Of a stretch of 64,000 bases of DNA, positions 1 to 11,683 are shown piece after piece. Positions within the stretch are counted from its first letter, which is position 1. Each line of letters begins with the position of its first letter. The stretch covers positions 186,001 through 250,000 of the forward strand of contig JAZGTN010000068.1 in the NCBI GenBank assembly GCA_037783415.1, written 5' to 3'. The translations under genes were made by a program, and so were the position numbers. Origin of the DNA: Leptasterias polaris. Its lineage: Eukaryota; Echinodermata; Asteroidea; Forcipulatida; Asteriidae. The notes beneath the pieces are model-generated. The model was not told where the DNA came from and ran no database searches. It worked only from the letters and a program-made list of their open reading frames with translations.

Positions 1-100
1 AATGCTGACAAGATGTCGTCCAGGCAATTTTTCAAACACGTAAATGTGAGAATGCTGACAAGCTGTCGTCCAGGCAATTTTTCAAACACGTAAATGTGAG
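1..100. repeat. Two tandem copies of a 50-bp unit
   Basis: Bases 1-50 and 51-100 are the same sequence with one visible mismatch (agatgtc versus agctgtc). The array touches the window edge, so the real copy number may be higher. No coding potential is seen in it. Confidence 0.95.
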
Positions 101-1777
101 AATCAAAAGTGATAGACCATTCTACATTAAAAAATAATTTGATCTCTAAAGGAAATTTAAAAAGATAACGATAAGCTTATGTGTTGAATCTTCTCCTTTT
201 GCTAAATTAACTGAACAACGCAGAAGATAAGAGGCTAATCTTTCGTGGTGAAATGAAAACCATGGTACGATGAAGCATTGTAGTCCAGAGAGGCAGTTTA
301 GGGACTGCATCCAAATGTAAGCCAGAAGGCAGAAATGATGATGTGATTGTATATTTTAGAATCCAACAAGTGTACTCTAGCCATCATCAGAGCTGCAAAA
401 ATAGCTTTTTTTTTACCATACAATGTAAATCTCCAACAAACTTCACCATAATAACAGTGCTAATTATCCTTACTCACAGCTGAGGAGCTGAATTGCAAAG
501 GACGCGGCTACAATGTGTTTGAGCCACAGGCATGTAAAGACGCCTTTGGCAGCCAGCCACATATGACCACGGAGCAAAGCCAGAGATCGAAAGTGTTCGA
601 TTTTACCAGAGGGAGAAAAACCGGAGGGCCCGGAGAAAAACCCTCGTGGCAAAGAAGAGAACCAACGCACAACTCTACTCACATAAGAGCCTTAGCCTGG
701 TGAATGATAGAGCAATGCTGCCTGCTCTGCAGCCCAACCTTTAGCTTAAGATAAACATACACATGTACAAACCCAAAGTGTCCGCCAATCAATTTAAGGT
801 CTAATCATATGGAAGGTTTGCTGTATGTTAGTGGTTCCAAGAACCTGAAACACACCCAAATGCACATTATAACTATTATTGCCCCTTACAATTGCAGTTG
901 ATGACATCTTGACTTCTTAAATCTTGATACGTTTAATTCGTTTTAGCTAAAAGGAAACTTTTCTGTGAAATATTTCAGCTCACTATCATGCTTTCCTCAA
1001 GAAAGAACACACAAAAAACATAAGAAATTAACTTATAAGATTTACTGCAAAATTAAATTTTATGTTTTTGTTTTTTTGTACATCCACAGGAAATGTGATT
1101 TATCATAAACACATAAGGAGCTATGACAGAATTTCACAGAAAGTTGATCTATTCAATCCCTAATATGCGTTTTCATTTGTACCATGGTTTTTAAAAAAAC
1201 ACAAGTTAATAATTCTTTAAAGGTAAGAATTGTTATGTACATGTACATTAATTTGTACAAGTTGAAATTTTCCATAAGCTTAACGTATTTACAATGGTAC
1301 AGTGTCTTACACTGCATTCCAATTACACTGTCATCCCCACGTTTGTGATTTCGGACGCATGGCGAACGGTTCCTCGCACCAGCATTCTGTTAAATCTCAC
1401 ACATGCTTTGGAATGGCAAACCATTGAAAGGCTAGTTGGCAGACGACTAACTCAGTCAAATCTCTTATTCTCGAAAAAAACAATGGAAATGGAAAATATA
1501 TCTTGTGTTTCCTCCGACACCTACCATCTCAAAGGCCCTTGGGCTCAATCAGTATTTTTTTTTAATGCGCGACTTCAAACAGATGGACGGTTTATAAGCC
1601 ACAGCCAAAGAATAAGCCATGGTTTTGAAAAGAGCCGTAGTCTACTTATGTAACTTGTGGCTACGGCTAGGAAGGTTTCAGCAGCAATGCTGAACTATGG
1701 GCAGTCATCCAGCCATGGCTATAGCCAAAGCTGTTCTTTCTGACACGCCTTACTCTTCAGCTTACTGAGTTTTACAC
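101..1777. other. Non-coding stretch, no gene recognised
   Basis: No recognisable protein, tRNA or rRNA. At 474-700 the minus strand carries a longer open frame that ends in a good splice donor (gtga then gtaagg). The frame begins with GTG rather than ATG and matches no family I know. It could be an untranslated or partial exon of a gene lying to the left. The remainder is AT-rich. Confidence 0.4.
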
Positions 1778-2065
1778 TTAAAAGCAGGGTATACTTTGTT
1801 AATTACTCCAACAATTAATGACCATAAAAACTCACTTGGTAAGAAGCACTGCAGCTGTTGTTAATGTATACCATTTTGAGAAACGATTCCCTTCAAAGAA
1901 ATGTGGTTTTAGAGAGAGGGATTCAAAACATTTCTCAGATTGTGTATTCCAATTAGAGATTATTCTTCCTGTGTGGACATAACCGCTCCAGATTTTCGGT
2001 GATACTTCAAGAACGCTACTACCTTTTGAAATGAAATTTTCACAGGCTTGTTGTATTGCATACAT
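1778..2065 (+). repeat. TTAA-flanked MITE, diverged copy
   Basis: Begins with TTAA followed by agcagggtatac and 'gttaattactccaac', then 'accataaaaactcacttgg' and 'gaaatgaaattttcacagg'. These blocks recur in the same order at 19.7, 29.5 and 45.4 kb. The left end is clear. The right end is not clear and is placed by similarity fading out. TTAA target sites are typical of piggyBac-type elements. Confidence 0.6.
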
Positions 2066-2727
2066 CTACATGTATCTAAAATTGAACAAATCAAACGGTT
2101 CCAAAAAACAAAAGTATACATTGACTTTACGCATAGATGAGAATTGATGCACAGTATGTAACTCATTGGCTACCAACTTCTTGAATGTGTGCATTGCGAT
2201 AGTTCATCTGATGGAAGCGTAGATCAATGGATCATTTGCACTAGCCACTGGAAGATAGTAAATGGCACTGGTAATGCCATAGTTTGTCAGTCTTGGAATT
2301 ACCAAAACTTTTTATCTTCAAATTCAAAGTATATTTTCAAACAGAGCACTTTTATTTCATTAGGAAGTTCGTTCTTCCATTTTGTCTCGACACAGATTTC
2401 AAGAAATTAAAAACAAACCAACTGGAAAAAACCACTGTACTTTTTGTTTTTTCATTGTTTAGCACGGCGTGTATTCACACAACCAAACTAAGGAAGCAAA
2501 TGGTCAGGCTCCCTGTGATCAATACACAGTGACAATGATTGTGATAAGGAAATCAGACAAAGATGGCTCCTATGTGATGCTCCTACCTAAGGTTTCATTG
2601 AATTTGATTGCATGGTCATAAAGGATAAACATTACAAAATCTTTAGCCACTTGCACATGGAGGCTGTGGCCATTTTCAATACCAATGTTATAAGTACTGT
2701 ACCTTTAGTGTACATTATGATGACAAA

Positions 2728-2791
2728 GCCAGAGCCCAAGCTAGAGCCAGAGCCCAAGCCAGAGCCCTAGCCAGAGCCCTAGCAAGAGACT
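2728..2791. repeat. 12-bp minisatellite (gccagagcccaa-like)
   Basis: About five imperfect units of gccagagccc(a/t)a follow one another. Low-complexity tandem repeat. No gene is seen from here to 3420. Confidence 0.8.
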
Positions 2792-3420
2792 AAGCTGAAG
2801 CCATGGTTTTATAAAAGGCCTCATGATTAATGACTGTTCAGTATATGCCATGATTCATGCCATAATAAACATAACTGTGAATGTGTCTTAACCAAATCTG
2901 TTTAAGTGTAAAGGTTTTCTCGACACGAGTATCAGCGGCACTACACGATGTAAAAAACGAATAGTAAAACTTACTAAAAGTCAGCAATTTCCTCTTATTT
3001 TTGAAAAGAAAAACCAAACTTACCAACAGGCAGATACTTTATGGTCCTTCATAATTCGTTTAAGGTTGGATTTCTTTGGTGATATGTTAGTTTTGGTTGT
3101 CTGTTTTGACCACATTGTGTGATGCCAAAACTCTGTTTAAAAAAGTCAAGTCGGCCTAACGTTAATGCTATACGCATAGGCCCACGCACGCTACAGTGTG
3201 TAACTGTCTATACCAGTGACAGAGTGCATTTGATTTAGTCACTAGTGTTGTGTCATTGTACAAACGTTTTGAAAACTTAACCGGGGTCGTCATCGAAATC
3301 TACACACAACCCGTCAGAACGGTTACGCGCACGGATAGCTAATTGTAGTTGTACACTCTAACCGTGCGCCAACGAAACCTCGCTATTGTGTATAAATGTA
3401 CGCTTGTAGTAATTTGTAAT

Positions 3421-3756
3421 AGCGCCCTCTTAGGGCATGATTTAACCAACTTGACCAGTTCTCACTATCATCTTAGGAATCCTGCAGCATTGGGTTAATT
3501 TTTACTATTTTTCCCCGGCCTTTCCTAGGGAGCCAATCGCCGCGATCGCAGAAATAAATTTACATAAGTTTTCATATGACCAAGAGTCATGTTTGTAATA
3601 AGAACAATTTATGTAAACTCATTTTTGCGATCACACAATTACTGTTTCCCTAGGAAAGGCTGGGGAGAAAACAAAGAAAAAGATAATCCAGTGCTGCAGG
3701 ATTCCAAAGATGTTAGTGAAAGCTGGTCAAGTTGGTTAAATCATGGCGCACTCTTG
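3421..3756. mobile_element. Palindromic MITE, about 335 bp
   Basis: The left part (gcatgatttaaccaacttga, later ctgcag and cctttcctaggg) is repeated as the reverse complement on the right (ctaggaaagg, ctgcaggattcc, tcaagttggttaaatcatg). The whole block can fold into one long imperfect hairpin around a loop near 3590. This is the usual form of a non-autonomous foldback or MITE element. The superfamily is not assigned because no target duplication is clear. Confidence 0.75.
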
Positions 3757-3928
3757 TGAATTATGAGTGTACTTTCATAATCCACTTTCAATCACTGATG
3801 ACTTGAGCCAAGAATATATACTCTCCTGATCAGGGGAAAAAGAAAAAAAATCTTGTCACTGATCCGAAAAGAAAAAAAACATCCCCAATTGGGAATGCTA
3901 AATTGTCAACTTCATTATCAAGCATTGA

Positions 3929-4085
3929 CCCAATTCACCTGACATCATCCCCAACAAAAAAAAATCTTGGCGGCACCACTTTGGGAGTCAGATTCCCTGT
4001 GTCTTTAGTAGTGCGTATGTGGTAACAAGCACACCTTATCGTTACATGAAACTTGACTCCCAAAATGGTAGACCAAAGGCAGACA
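3929..4085. repeat. Short hairpin repeat, copy 1
   Basis: Contains ccaattcacctgacatcatc, then aatcttgg and 'ttgggagtca', and ends with 'tgactcccaaaatgg', the reverse complement of part of the left side. A second copy lies at 4686-4822 in the same orientation. Confidence 0.65.
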
Positions 4086-4685
4086 GAAGGTGTTTATAAC
4101 ATCAGTGCAAGGGGTATATATAGCATGCACGTGTAAACTAGTGTTACCAACCAAAATCTGAAAATTGTATCGAGGGTCGAGTTCCCACACTTTCCCTTTT
4201 GTTACTTTCATTATATGTAAAACATTACTTAATTTCTTGGCCCCCTTTATCCCAGGAAGCAAGCTTTATACTTTGATGCCGACCCAGCCCCTTTTCCCTG
4301 CCACTTGACCCATTACCATCACTGCAATGGGCCAAACACAACTGGTAAAGAAACAGCAGCACATGTTTTGGCATTTGTGTTTATAATCGAAGGCATGCTG
4401 TAGACTATCTAGAGACGAAATGAATCTACATCATTTGTTACTCAACTCCATGTGAGTAATTCAATCATTAACGTCTTAATTATTGTCTAAGTATCATATG
4501 TAAACGAGTTGTGGCCCAAATTCACTAACAGTGACAGGTCAATCTTAAACCAGTGAAAAGGTGGAGGAGGGGGGCTGTGGAGGGGGTAGCCCACCCTTCA
4601 TTCCTCCCTCTCCCAAAGTCTAACATCTTGTACCCCCAGCAGTTTAAGGTCGGGATGTAGACCCCCTGACACATGTACCTATCCA

Positions 4686-4822
4686 CCCAATTCACACGAC
4701 GTCATCACCCACAAAAAATCTTGGTTGTGCCATTTTGTGAGTCACATACCCTAGTGTGTTACTTTGCAACCATGCACCATATTTAATGCCAATTGACTCC
4801 CAAAATGGCAAACTATCGACAG
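4686..4822. repeat. Short hairpin repeat, copy 2
   Basis: Matches 3929-4085 in order: ccaattcac, gtcatc, aatcttgg, ccattttgtgagtca, tgactcccaaaatgg. The inverted ends 'ccattttgtgagtca' and 'tgactcccaaaatgg' can pair. The rest of 4086-5033 shows nothing recognisable; part of it must be the 3' UTR of the minus-strand RNA-binding protein gene. Confidence 0.65.
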
Positions 4823-5033
4823 AAAGGCCGGGTGTGACGCCAGATTTTCACCAATAACCCCAACCATGTACTGAATCCAGCACACCAATCTTCACCTATA
4901 TACACTCATAACACCAGATATCGGCGTCAATCACAAACTCACTTTTGGTTACAGGTAACATGAAAAGAACGCCTTCTGTCCATCAACAGACGAAAGGCTC
5001 AGTACATGCACTATACAAGATCAGATCTCCAAA

Positions 5034-7267
5034 TTACTGACTGTAGGGGTTGTAGGCCCCTCTGCCATAACCACCACTACCTCCACCGAAGTTGGAGGCT
5101 GTGCTTCCACCGTAGGTAGAGCTTGTGTTTCCGCTGAAGCCAGAGCTGTATGTGCTCCCATAGGGGCTGCTGGCCTCCTTGCTGCCGTAATTCTGGTATT
5201 GGCTATTGCTTCCGTAGCCTGGGTTGCTCCCATAGCCTGGGGTGCTGCCCATGTAGCTGGCACCCCCACTGTTGAACCCAGCAGTGGTGTTGCTTGGGTA
5301 TGTGTTGTAGCTTCCATATGCCATGGGCTGGCCGTATAGACCCATGCTGTTTGCAAATGTACCACCGAAGCCACCAGGAGAGCCATATGGTACGGTCTGT
5401 CTGTTCTGAGCCAGCTTGATTTCCACCTGCAATAAATATGTAATACTCAATTATTTTCAAGCTGAGCTTTCTCTAGTTAACATTGCACCTCATCTATGGA
5501 ATTCACTACCGCTTGCCCTCAGAACACAGAATAATCCATCAATTTTCAAACAACAGCTCAAGTCTCATCTCTTCAAACGAGCATTTAACAACCTGGACCT
5601 TCTATTTGCGAATTAGCTCCCTTGAATGAAATTTTTGGTCAGATACTGTGAGCTTTTTGAGTGCTGTTTATCATACAAAGTTTGATGCTAATCTTTAGTC
5701 TCCATTTTTAATCACAAAATACATGACCTTGACCTTGACCTCTAGGAATCATAAATTTTATAAAGAAAACCTTAAAAGTGATGAGAACAACCTGCCTTGC
5801 CCTGGGTCAAATTGTTTAGAACATTGCAAAAAGATTGCTCAGCAAAAAACTGGTTGCCAGCTAAAATTCCCAATCAGTGAATTACAGGTGTCTGGCTCTA
5901 CTATCACAAAACAAATGGTTTGTAATTTACTTTTTATGTCCAAAGTGAAATATATGGAGACTCATAAAAACTATTCCTCTTCTAAGTTTGTGTTAATGCA
6001 ACTTTTCTTTCTTTACATGACTAATAATTGGCAAGTGTTAGATTTTTCTGGGTTAGTCATGGGGGCGTGGCATCTAATGGACATATTAACATTGAGTTTT
6101 AAAATGTGGCAATTGTTTTAAACAAGGGTTTCAGATCTTAAGCTCTGCAGTTGAGACTGCTTCAAACCAACCATTGTGAAAAATGTATCACATTTTTCAC
6201 AACTAGCAGAACTTTACCATGGTCCGATTATTTGTGACAAACAAAGTGTTAGTTTGTTAATTTGCATGTTCAATATCCATAGAATTATTCATAATCACAA
6301 AAAGGTGTCAATAAATAAGCAATCTGTAGGTATGGAGAGGATTGTTGAAAAGAATTGGGCAATTTTGAAAAGTAAATTCAGTGGCATTATTATTAATGTC
6401 CATTTGATCTCAGCTAAATGTTAAAACTACACCACACTATACCATGGAGGACCTCCATGACTATACAGTCCAGACAGTGACAATATGCTCTTCTTATTTT
6501 CTTACAATATGATGGTGGCCATGGGTAATTTTGTGTTATTTACAAATAAAAGGGCTTATTTTCATGTACATGTCATGATGTAACAACATGTTTTTCTTAA
6601 CCTGCATAGATAGTAAATGAAGGAAAACTGTTTCTCTTCCACTGTTCCAGCCCCTGAATGATGACGATTATAATTAATAACAAGTTGTTAATGTATTGTT
6701 AGGTTGTACTCTTGGGTGAACAATATTTACCGTTTTGTTATTGATTTGTATAAACTGGGATGAAACTGCTTTTGTTGCCTCTGCGGGGCTGCTGAATTCC
6801 ACAAAGCCAAACCCTCTCATTCTCTGTGTAACTTTGTCAAATTTTATTTCAACACCGACCACAGTTCCAAATCTAGTCAGCGCACTTTCAATTTCTTCAT
6901 TAGTCGTTCCATTGGAAATGCCCCCGAGAAAAACCTTCTTTTCCTGGCTTTCGGAAAATTGATCAGACCTTCCCCTGCCCCCACCGCCGGCACCGCCCAT
7001 GTCTGGCTTCATATCCCCCTTTCGAACGGCTACTTTACACTCCACTTGTTTGTTGTCAACGAAATGGGGGCCGCTGGATAGGGCAGAATCTCTGGCATCA
7101 CGGCTGCTGAAATTGACAAAACCAAACCCTCTGCTGCGGCTCGTACCCGGGTCGACAAGAACAACTGCCGATTCGATCGCCCCAAATCGTCCAAAATATT
7201 CCTGAAGCGTTTCCTTTGACGTCTCTATTGCGAGAGATCCTACGAATATGCTGCATGGGTTCTCCAT
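5034..7267 (-). CDS. Two-RRM RNA-binding protein, DAZAP1/hnRNP A-like
   Basis: Two coding exons: 7267-6731 and 5426-5034, giving 309 residues. The donor (aacg then gtaaat) and acceptor (ttgcag then gtggaa) join in phase 0, and the join completes the second RRM. RRM1 has RNP2 IFVGSL at 7-12 and RNP1 RGFGFVNF at 46-53. RRM2 has RNP2 VFLGGI at 112-117 and RNP1 RGFGFVEF at 151-158. A Gly-rich linker lies near 91-99. Residues about 190-309 form a Gly/Tyr/Ser/Asn-rich low-complexity tail ending YNPYSQ, as in hnRNP A/B, DAZAP1 and hrp48-type proteins. Such proteins bind single-stranded RNA in nucleus and cytoplasm and act in splicing, mRNA transport or translation. The start ATG at 7265-7267 has a strong context (gaaaccATGG). 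Upstream residues in the same frame are probably 5' UTR, because an acceptor-like site lies just ahead. The exact orthologue within the DAZAP1/hnRNP group is not settled. Confidence 0.9.
5470..5615 (+). mobile_element. CR1/L2-like LINE, 3' end of the reverse transcriptase ORF
   Basis: Lies in the intron of the RRM gene, on the opposite strand. It encodes IAPHLWNSLPLALR, then SIFKQQLKSHLF and a stop, the usual C-terminal tail of CR1/L2-group non-LTR reverse transcriptases. It is 5'-truncated and dead. The rest of the intron (5616-6730) shows no recognisable gene. Confidence 0.75.
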
Positions 7268-7700
7268 GGTTTCCAGTTGGGATGTGTTGTTTCTTTCTGA
7301 TGGTGGATACTCGGCGTTTCTTTGACAGGTGACCGGACCAGAAATCACCTGAAGATTGGGAAATTTTACGGAAACGTTGTAGCAATATGATTGCATTAGC
7401 AATATGCGGAGCGGTACCCAGAGCCCCACTAAATACTACATAACATCTTATCTTTAGGATTGTCAGGAGCCTGCCTAAATATTTCACTTCGCCTCGTCTG
7501 TGTGTGCGGGGAACCTGTATTTACCTTTATTGTTGATGTAGACAGGATTACCAGCTAAAACGCAAACGAATGACCTTGTGACGTGCGCACCACCAAGAGC
7601 CACGTGAGCCGGCGCACGGCCGGTTGCTGCTGAGGGTTTTTTCCAGTTGTGTGTGGTAACATATAGAGGGGGGAGGGGCATTTGCATAATAGATAGCTAA
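7268..7700 (-). promoter_or_regulatory. Probable 5' UTR exon, leader intron and promoter of the RRM gene
   Basis: On the minus strand a good donor (ataaag then gtaaat) ends a putative leader exon at 7525. An acceptor-like 'aatcttcag' near 7350 opens the exon that carries the start codon. The segment 7480-7680 is richer in GC and CpG than its surroundings, as expected near a start site. The transcription start itself cannot be read from sequence. Confidence 0.45.
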
Positions 7701-8749
7701 TACTTGATTATAACAGTATTGTAATTGCACGTTACTTTTTCTTCCCAACGTAATAAGGCATGAAAACTTTTGTCAAAAAAACGTTGGTGATGAGGCCTAG
7801 GGCCAGGACATGATTGGTAGATATTTAGCATGATATGCCGGGAATTTACCTCACCTAGTGACTTGATTGCTTCCTACCTCCATGATTGTATCGTATACAG
7901 GGAGTTTTACTATTTTATTTTATTTGTTTTTATTTGCTAAGTCATAAATGTGACCGCGATCGGATTGACGCGGCTTCCTCAAAAAAGACGCCCATAAAAA
8001 AGCATTAATAAGGTGCCTATACATACATTACTTTAAACTCAACCCTTTTTGCCAATTTTGCATCATAATTTGCTCAGGCTATTTTATTGAAACAACTGGT
8101 TTACTTCTAATAAATCGGTTAACATTATACACCACTAAAAAGCTTACACATAGAGCTACATTTATATATATTATTTCATTTTTCGGTCACGGGTGACTGA
8201 TTTTACATAATGGTCGAGTCGAAAGGGATTTATGGACCAAGCAATTATTTAAATTTTTTGCACGCAATGCCATGGATGTAAGTTTAAACGGAATTTAAGT
8301 TGGGGAAAACCTTGAAATTGTCACCCATACAACATCCAAGCCTATAAGACAATATTCCACCCACCGTATCTGATCGATTTTCTTTCGTGAGCCAAAAACG
8401 TTCAACAAACCCACTTGTCATGATTAGGCAACACTCTGGTGGGTTGCCAAGCAGGCCTACCTCAGGCCGGGGGGGATGGGTCACCCTCCTCTAAAGATGA
8501 TTTAAATAGATGAATTAACAAATAAATAAATAATTAAATAAGTGCCCGCAGTTTTCGGGAGAGTTTCCAAATGGGGCCGTGGGGGGAGGGGGGGGGCAAT
8601 AATTATTGTTTTACTGTGATTCCGATGTCATTGTGGATTTTGTTTTGCGGTGTGTTTCCTCCATACGGTAAATCTAACAAGGAATGAAGGAAGTTGTGTC
8701 AATAGAGGGCGCTATCTGACACAATTTCTATGCAATTTTCCATCATGTT
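7701..8749. other. Non-coding, nothing recognised
   Basis: AT-rich with a G-run near 8580. Open frames here have no recognisable similarity. Confidence 0.4.
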
Positions 8750-8933
8750 GGGGGAAGGGGTTCTCCTGCCACAACGACAGGGAAGGTATAAGTTTGGTAA
8801 TCACTCTTAAAATGAATGACAATAAAACTTCTTATTGGTTAGAAGCCCAAAGCAGCTTTCGATAGAAAAAAAATATATTTGAGAAACATTTCTCTTCGAA
8901 GTAATGTGGTTATGTAAAAATACATCAGTTTTT
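8750..8933 (+). repeat. MITE fragment cut off by the large inverted-repeat element
   Basis: Carries 'tggttagaag', 'gagaaacatttctcttcgaa' and 'gtaatgtggttatgtaaaaa', matching 29500-29640 in order. The match stops at 'atcagttt', exactly where the 5.4 kb element begins. Confidence 0.65.
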
Positions 8934-9590
8934 TATGAGGCGCCAAGTGTAAACTTATTATTTAACGCAATTATTTACAAATAATTCATTATATAATATA
9001 TAATTCATTATTTAACCATTATTTAATCTTTATTTACAAATAATCAGTTTTGCACCACACAATTGTTTATATATAATCGTATAAAAGCTTTCATTATATA
9101 TATATAATCTTAAACACAATTTCATTATTTACAAATAATGTCGACGGATAGATTTTTATATATAAATAATTAACTTGCACATGCAATTATATGTATATAA
9201 TTTCTGGACAACTTTCATTATATATATATAATTTAACGGATCATTACACTTATATATAAATAATGGCGACTGACAAAATTTATATGTAAATAATTTATTT
9301 TACACATGCAATTATATAATAAATAATTGTTAGGCAGCTTTCATTATATACATATAATTTTGCGGATCATTATACTTATATATAAATAATATCGGCTGCC
9401 AAAATTTATTTGTAAATAAAGAATTTTGAACCACACATTTATATATAAATAAGGAAAACTATTACTTTACAACTACGCGGACGAGGCTATGATATAATAA
9501 ATAATGACTGTGCGCTGCTTTCATTATATATAAATAATGGTGTTATATGTAAATTGAGTGTATAGCCACGCCCCAATACTCTAAATATTC
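8934..9590 (+). repeat. Left terminal inverted repeat arm
   Basis: Pairs with 13430-14363. The outer 100 bases hold closely packed palindromes (TTATTTACAAATAA, TTATATAATATATAA) separated by 3-5 bases. From 9030 the palindromes are spaced regularly. The arm ends in gccacgccccaatactct, a GC-box-like block also present, inverted, in the right arm. Confidence 0.9.
9030..9537. repeat. Array of 14-bp AT palindromes at about 31-bp spacing (left arm)
   Basis: Units of the type TTATATATATATAA, TTATTTACAAATAA or TTATATATAAATAA start at 9030, 9063, 9094, 9125, 9156, 9187, 9218, 9250, 9280, 9312, 9344, 9376, 9406 and 9439. Intervals are 33, 31, 31, 31, 31, 31, 32, 30, 32, 32, 32, 30 and 33. The spacers differ, are mostly 17 bases (16-19) and hold all the G and C. 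They recur in types: one ending in acatgcaa, one ending in ctttca, one with ggatcatta, one ending in aaaat. This makes a higher-order repeat of about 125 bp. Two looser units follow, the last at 9524. Confidence 0.9.
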
Positions 9591-9654
9591 ATGTTATAAC
9601 ATCCGGCACAGTCTACACGCTCACCGGGCTCACAGTCTACTTTCTGCGAGCTGC

Positions 9655-9735
9655 ACATGTACATGTACATGTACATGTACATGTACATGTACATGAACAT
9701 GTATGCATACGATGTACATACATGTACATGTATGT
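9655..9735. repeat. (TACATG)n microsatellite
   Basis: Six-base repeat tacatg with a few interruptions, just inside the left arm. Confidence 0.95.
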
Positions 9736-10159
9736 AAAAACGTGTGCAACAGCCAAGCAAATGCAGGTGGTGAAAGTATAGACCGCGGTCCCTTTTTGCA
9801 GTGTTTTTCAAGTTGTGAATTGAGTGTCCTACGATCCTCTGCTTGGCTACTCTTATGGTTTTAATCTTGAGCAATGAGTGTATTGTTAATGTCCAGGTCC
9901 AACAGCAGCATCCAACATTATATTATAATCCGGTTAGCTGAACATAGAGGAAAGGGTGAAATCTTACGTAGCCGTGTGGAAGAAAGTCATGGATGAGATT
10001 AAAACCATTGTGTGCCCGAGAAAAACCATTTGATTTTGTTTGATAAATGCATCGAAGAGGGGTATTTTTTAAGGACATGCAAAAAATAAAAGAAAATAGG
10101 ACCCGCGGAACGCACTAAATATGTGACTGAAAAGCTAAAAGGTTTGTCAGTTAATACAA

Positions 10160-10567
10160 GGTTCTCCCTGTGCGTATCATCTTCAAGCTGATGCTCATTG
10201 TCCACAAAGCACTTAACGGCAAGGCTCCCCACTATATCTCAGAACTACTTCAAGTTTACACTCCGTCAAGGGATCTTCGATCCAGTACCATGCTTCTCCT
10301 CAAGGAACCCAAGTCTCAACACTCCTGGGGTGACAGGTCTTTTTCTGCAGCTGCGCCCCACGCATCTAGAACTCTCTACCACATAATCTTTGATGTTGTC
10401 TTTGTACCACAAAATTTAAATCGCTTCTCAAACCTTATCTTATGTCACAGGTTTTCAAGGAATAATTTAGTTGTATCCGTTTCTTTCGTTTGTTTTTGAT
10501 TTACTGCGCCTTGAACACCCAGCAGGGTGGATATGTGCGCATAACAACAAGTCTTTATTATTATTAT
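10160..10567 (+). mobile_element. CR1/L2-like LINE fragment with 3' tail
   Basis: Translates as RIIFKLMLIVHKALNGKAP, then YISELL, TPSRDLRSS and WGDRSFSAAAPHASRTL: the conserved C-terminal block of CR1/L2-group reverse transcriptases. It is followed by a 3' UTR with ttgaacacccagcagggtgg and a short (tta)n tail. 5'-truncated, inside the 5.4 kb element. Confidence 0.8.
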
Positions 10568-11383
10568 GCGAGAATCAAGTATTGAAGACGAGCTAAATAA
10601 AAATGTCTGGGGCGTCACGTATACTTTTTAAATGAAAAAACAAATCCTGTGGATTTTTTTCATAGAACTCGGGGAAGTATGGAGTGCTTAATGCACATCG
10701 GTGTAAGGGTAAACAATATTATTTACTGTTTTTGTCAAGAAAACCGATCAGTTCATGAAACATAAAACTTTTTATTCAAATAAAAGTACAAACAACATAA
10801 ATAACCTTAGAAACTAAAAATTATACCTTGCACTGGAACCTTCAAGAATACACAACTTTAAAAAATCAACAAACCTTGAGGCAGTCCTCAAAGACATTTG
10901 TAAAGATTAGTTCTGCTTTCTGAACTCTGGAGTAGGATGACTGTCTTTTAGAATGAAACTAACATACTTTGACAATAGAGTAAAAGATGCAATAAAAGTA
11001 ATACCGTGGCACAATGAATCTATCACAAATTGAATCACTTAAAAATGGAATAACAATTAGCTAAAAGTATACAACCTTGATTTGCAAAACAATACAAAGA
11101 CAGTGCTTATAAATATATTTGTTTTCCTCAAAATTGAAAAAGTTAACGATGAACTCATCTCATAAAATTGGAGGAAAGCGTTAATGTAAAAATTAAAAAC
11201 GTTGACTCACTCAATAATGATACACCATTATATCTGTCTACATTTAGGCTAATGGTGAGTTTTCTAACTTTTTCTAATGTTTTTCAGCTGTTTAGTGGCA
11301 AACAAAATAAGGACACCAGTTTGCTAGCTGTTACTTTGACAGTTCAGTGAACGATTTCCCTTGTATAGCAAACGGAATACACT

Positions 11384-11533
11384 GATCCATTAAGCCACGC
11401 CCATTTCTCATTGACCAATCACAACCGCGAAATCTTATCACCATTTGAGCCGTTTGGTGATCTTTGCACTAACGGTGATCGGGTTTCGCGGCTGTGATTG
11501 GTCAACTCGTAAGGAGGCGGGGCTTAATGGATC
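11384..11533. mobile_element. 150-bp palindromic MITE
   Basis: The left arm gatccattaagccacgccc and 'tgaccaatcacaaccgcgaa' faces its reverse complement ('ttcgcggctgtgattggtca', 'ggcggggcttaatggatc'). It holds a CCAAT box (attgg) and a GC box in each arm. It lies inside the 5.4 kb element, downstream of the candidate exons. Confidence 0.8.
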
Positions 11534-11683
11534 GGTCTATTGCTACACAAAATGCATCAGTTGCTACTCAAAAATCAGGAGTTGCTACTCAATATTAGCA
11601 TTCAGTGTGCACAAAACAAGTTCAGTCTAAATATTTTGCTATGCAAAATTGCTGGATGAAATCGTTCCCTGCAGTTAGAGTAA

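Noticed and set aside
5021..5460. Other-frame ORFs over the second RRM-gene exon
   Set aside because: They are shadows of the Gly/Tyr/Ser-rich exon; only the frame ending YNPYSQ joins the RRM exon in phase.
5723..6121. 132-codon frame in the RRM-gene intron
   Set aside because: No similarity to any family I know; composition follows AT-rich intron sequence.
9030..9537. CRISPR array
   Set aside because: The phased repeats resemble one in layout, but the repeats are AT-only and variable, there are no cas genes, and the window is eukaryotic with introns and LINEs.
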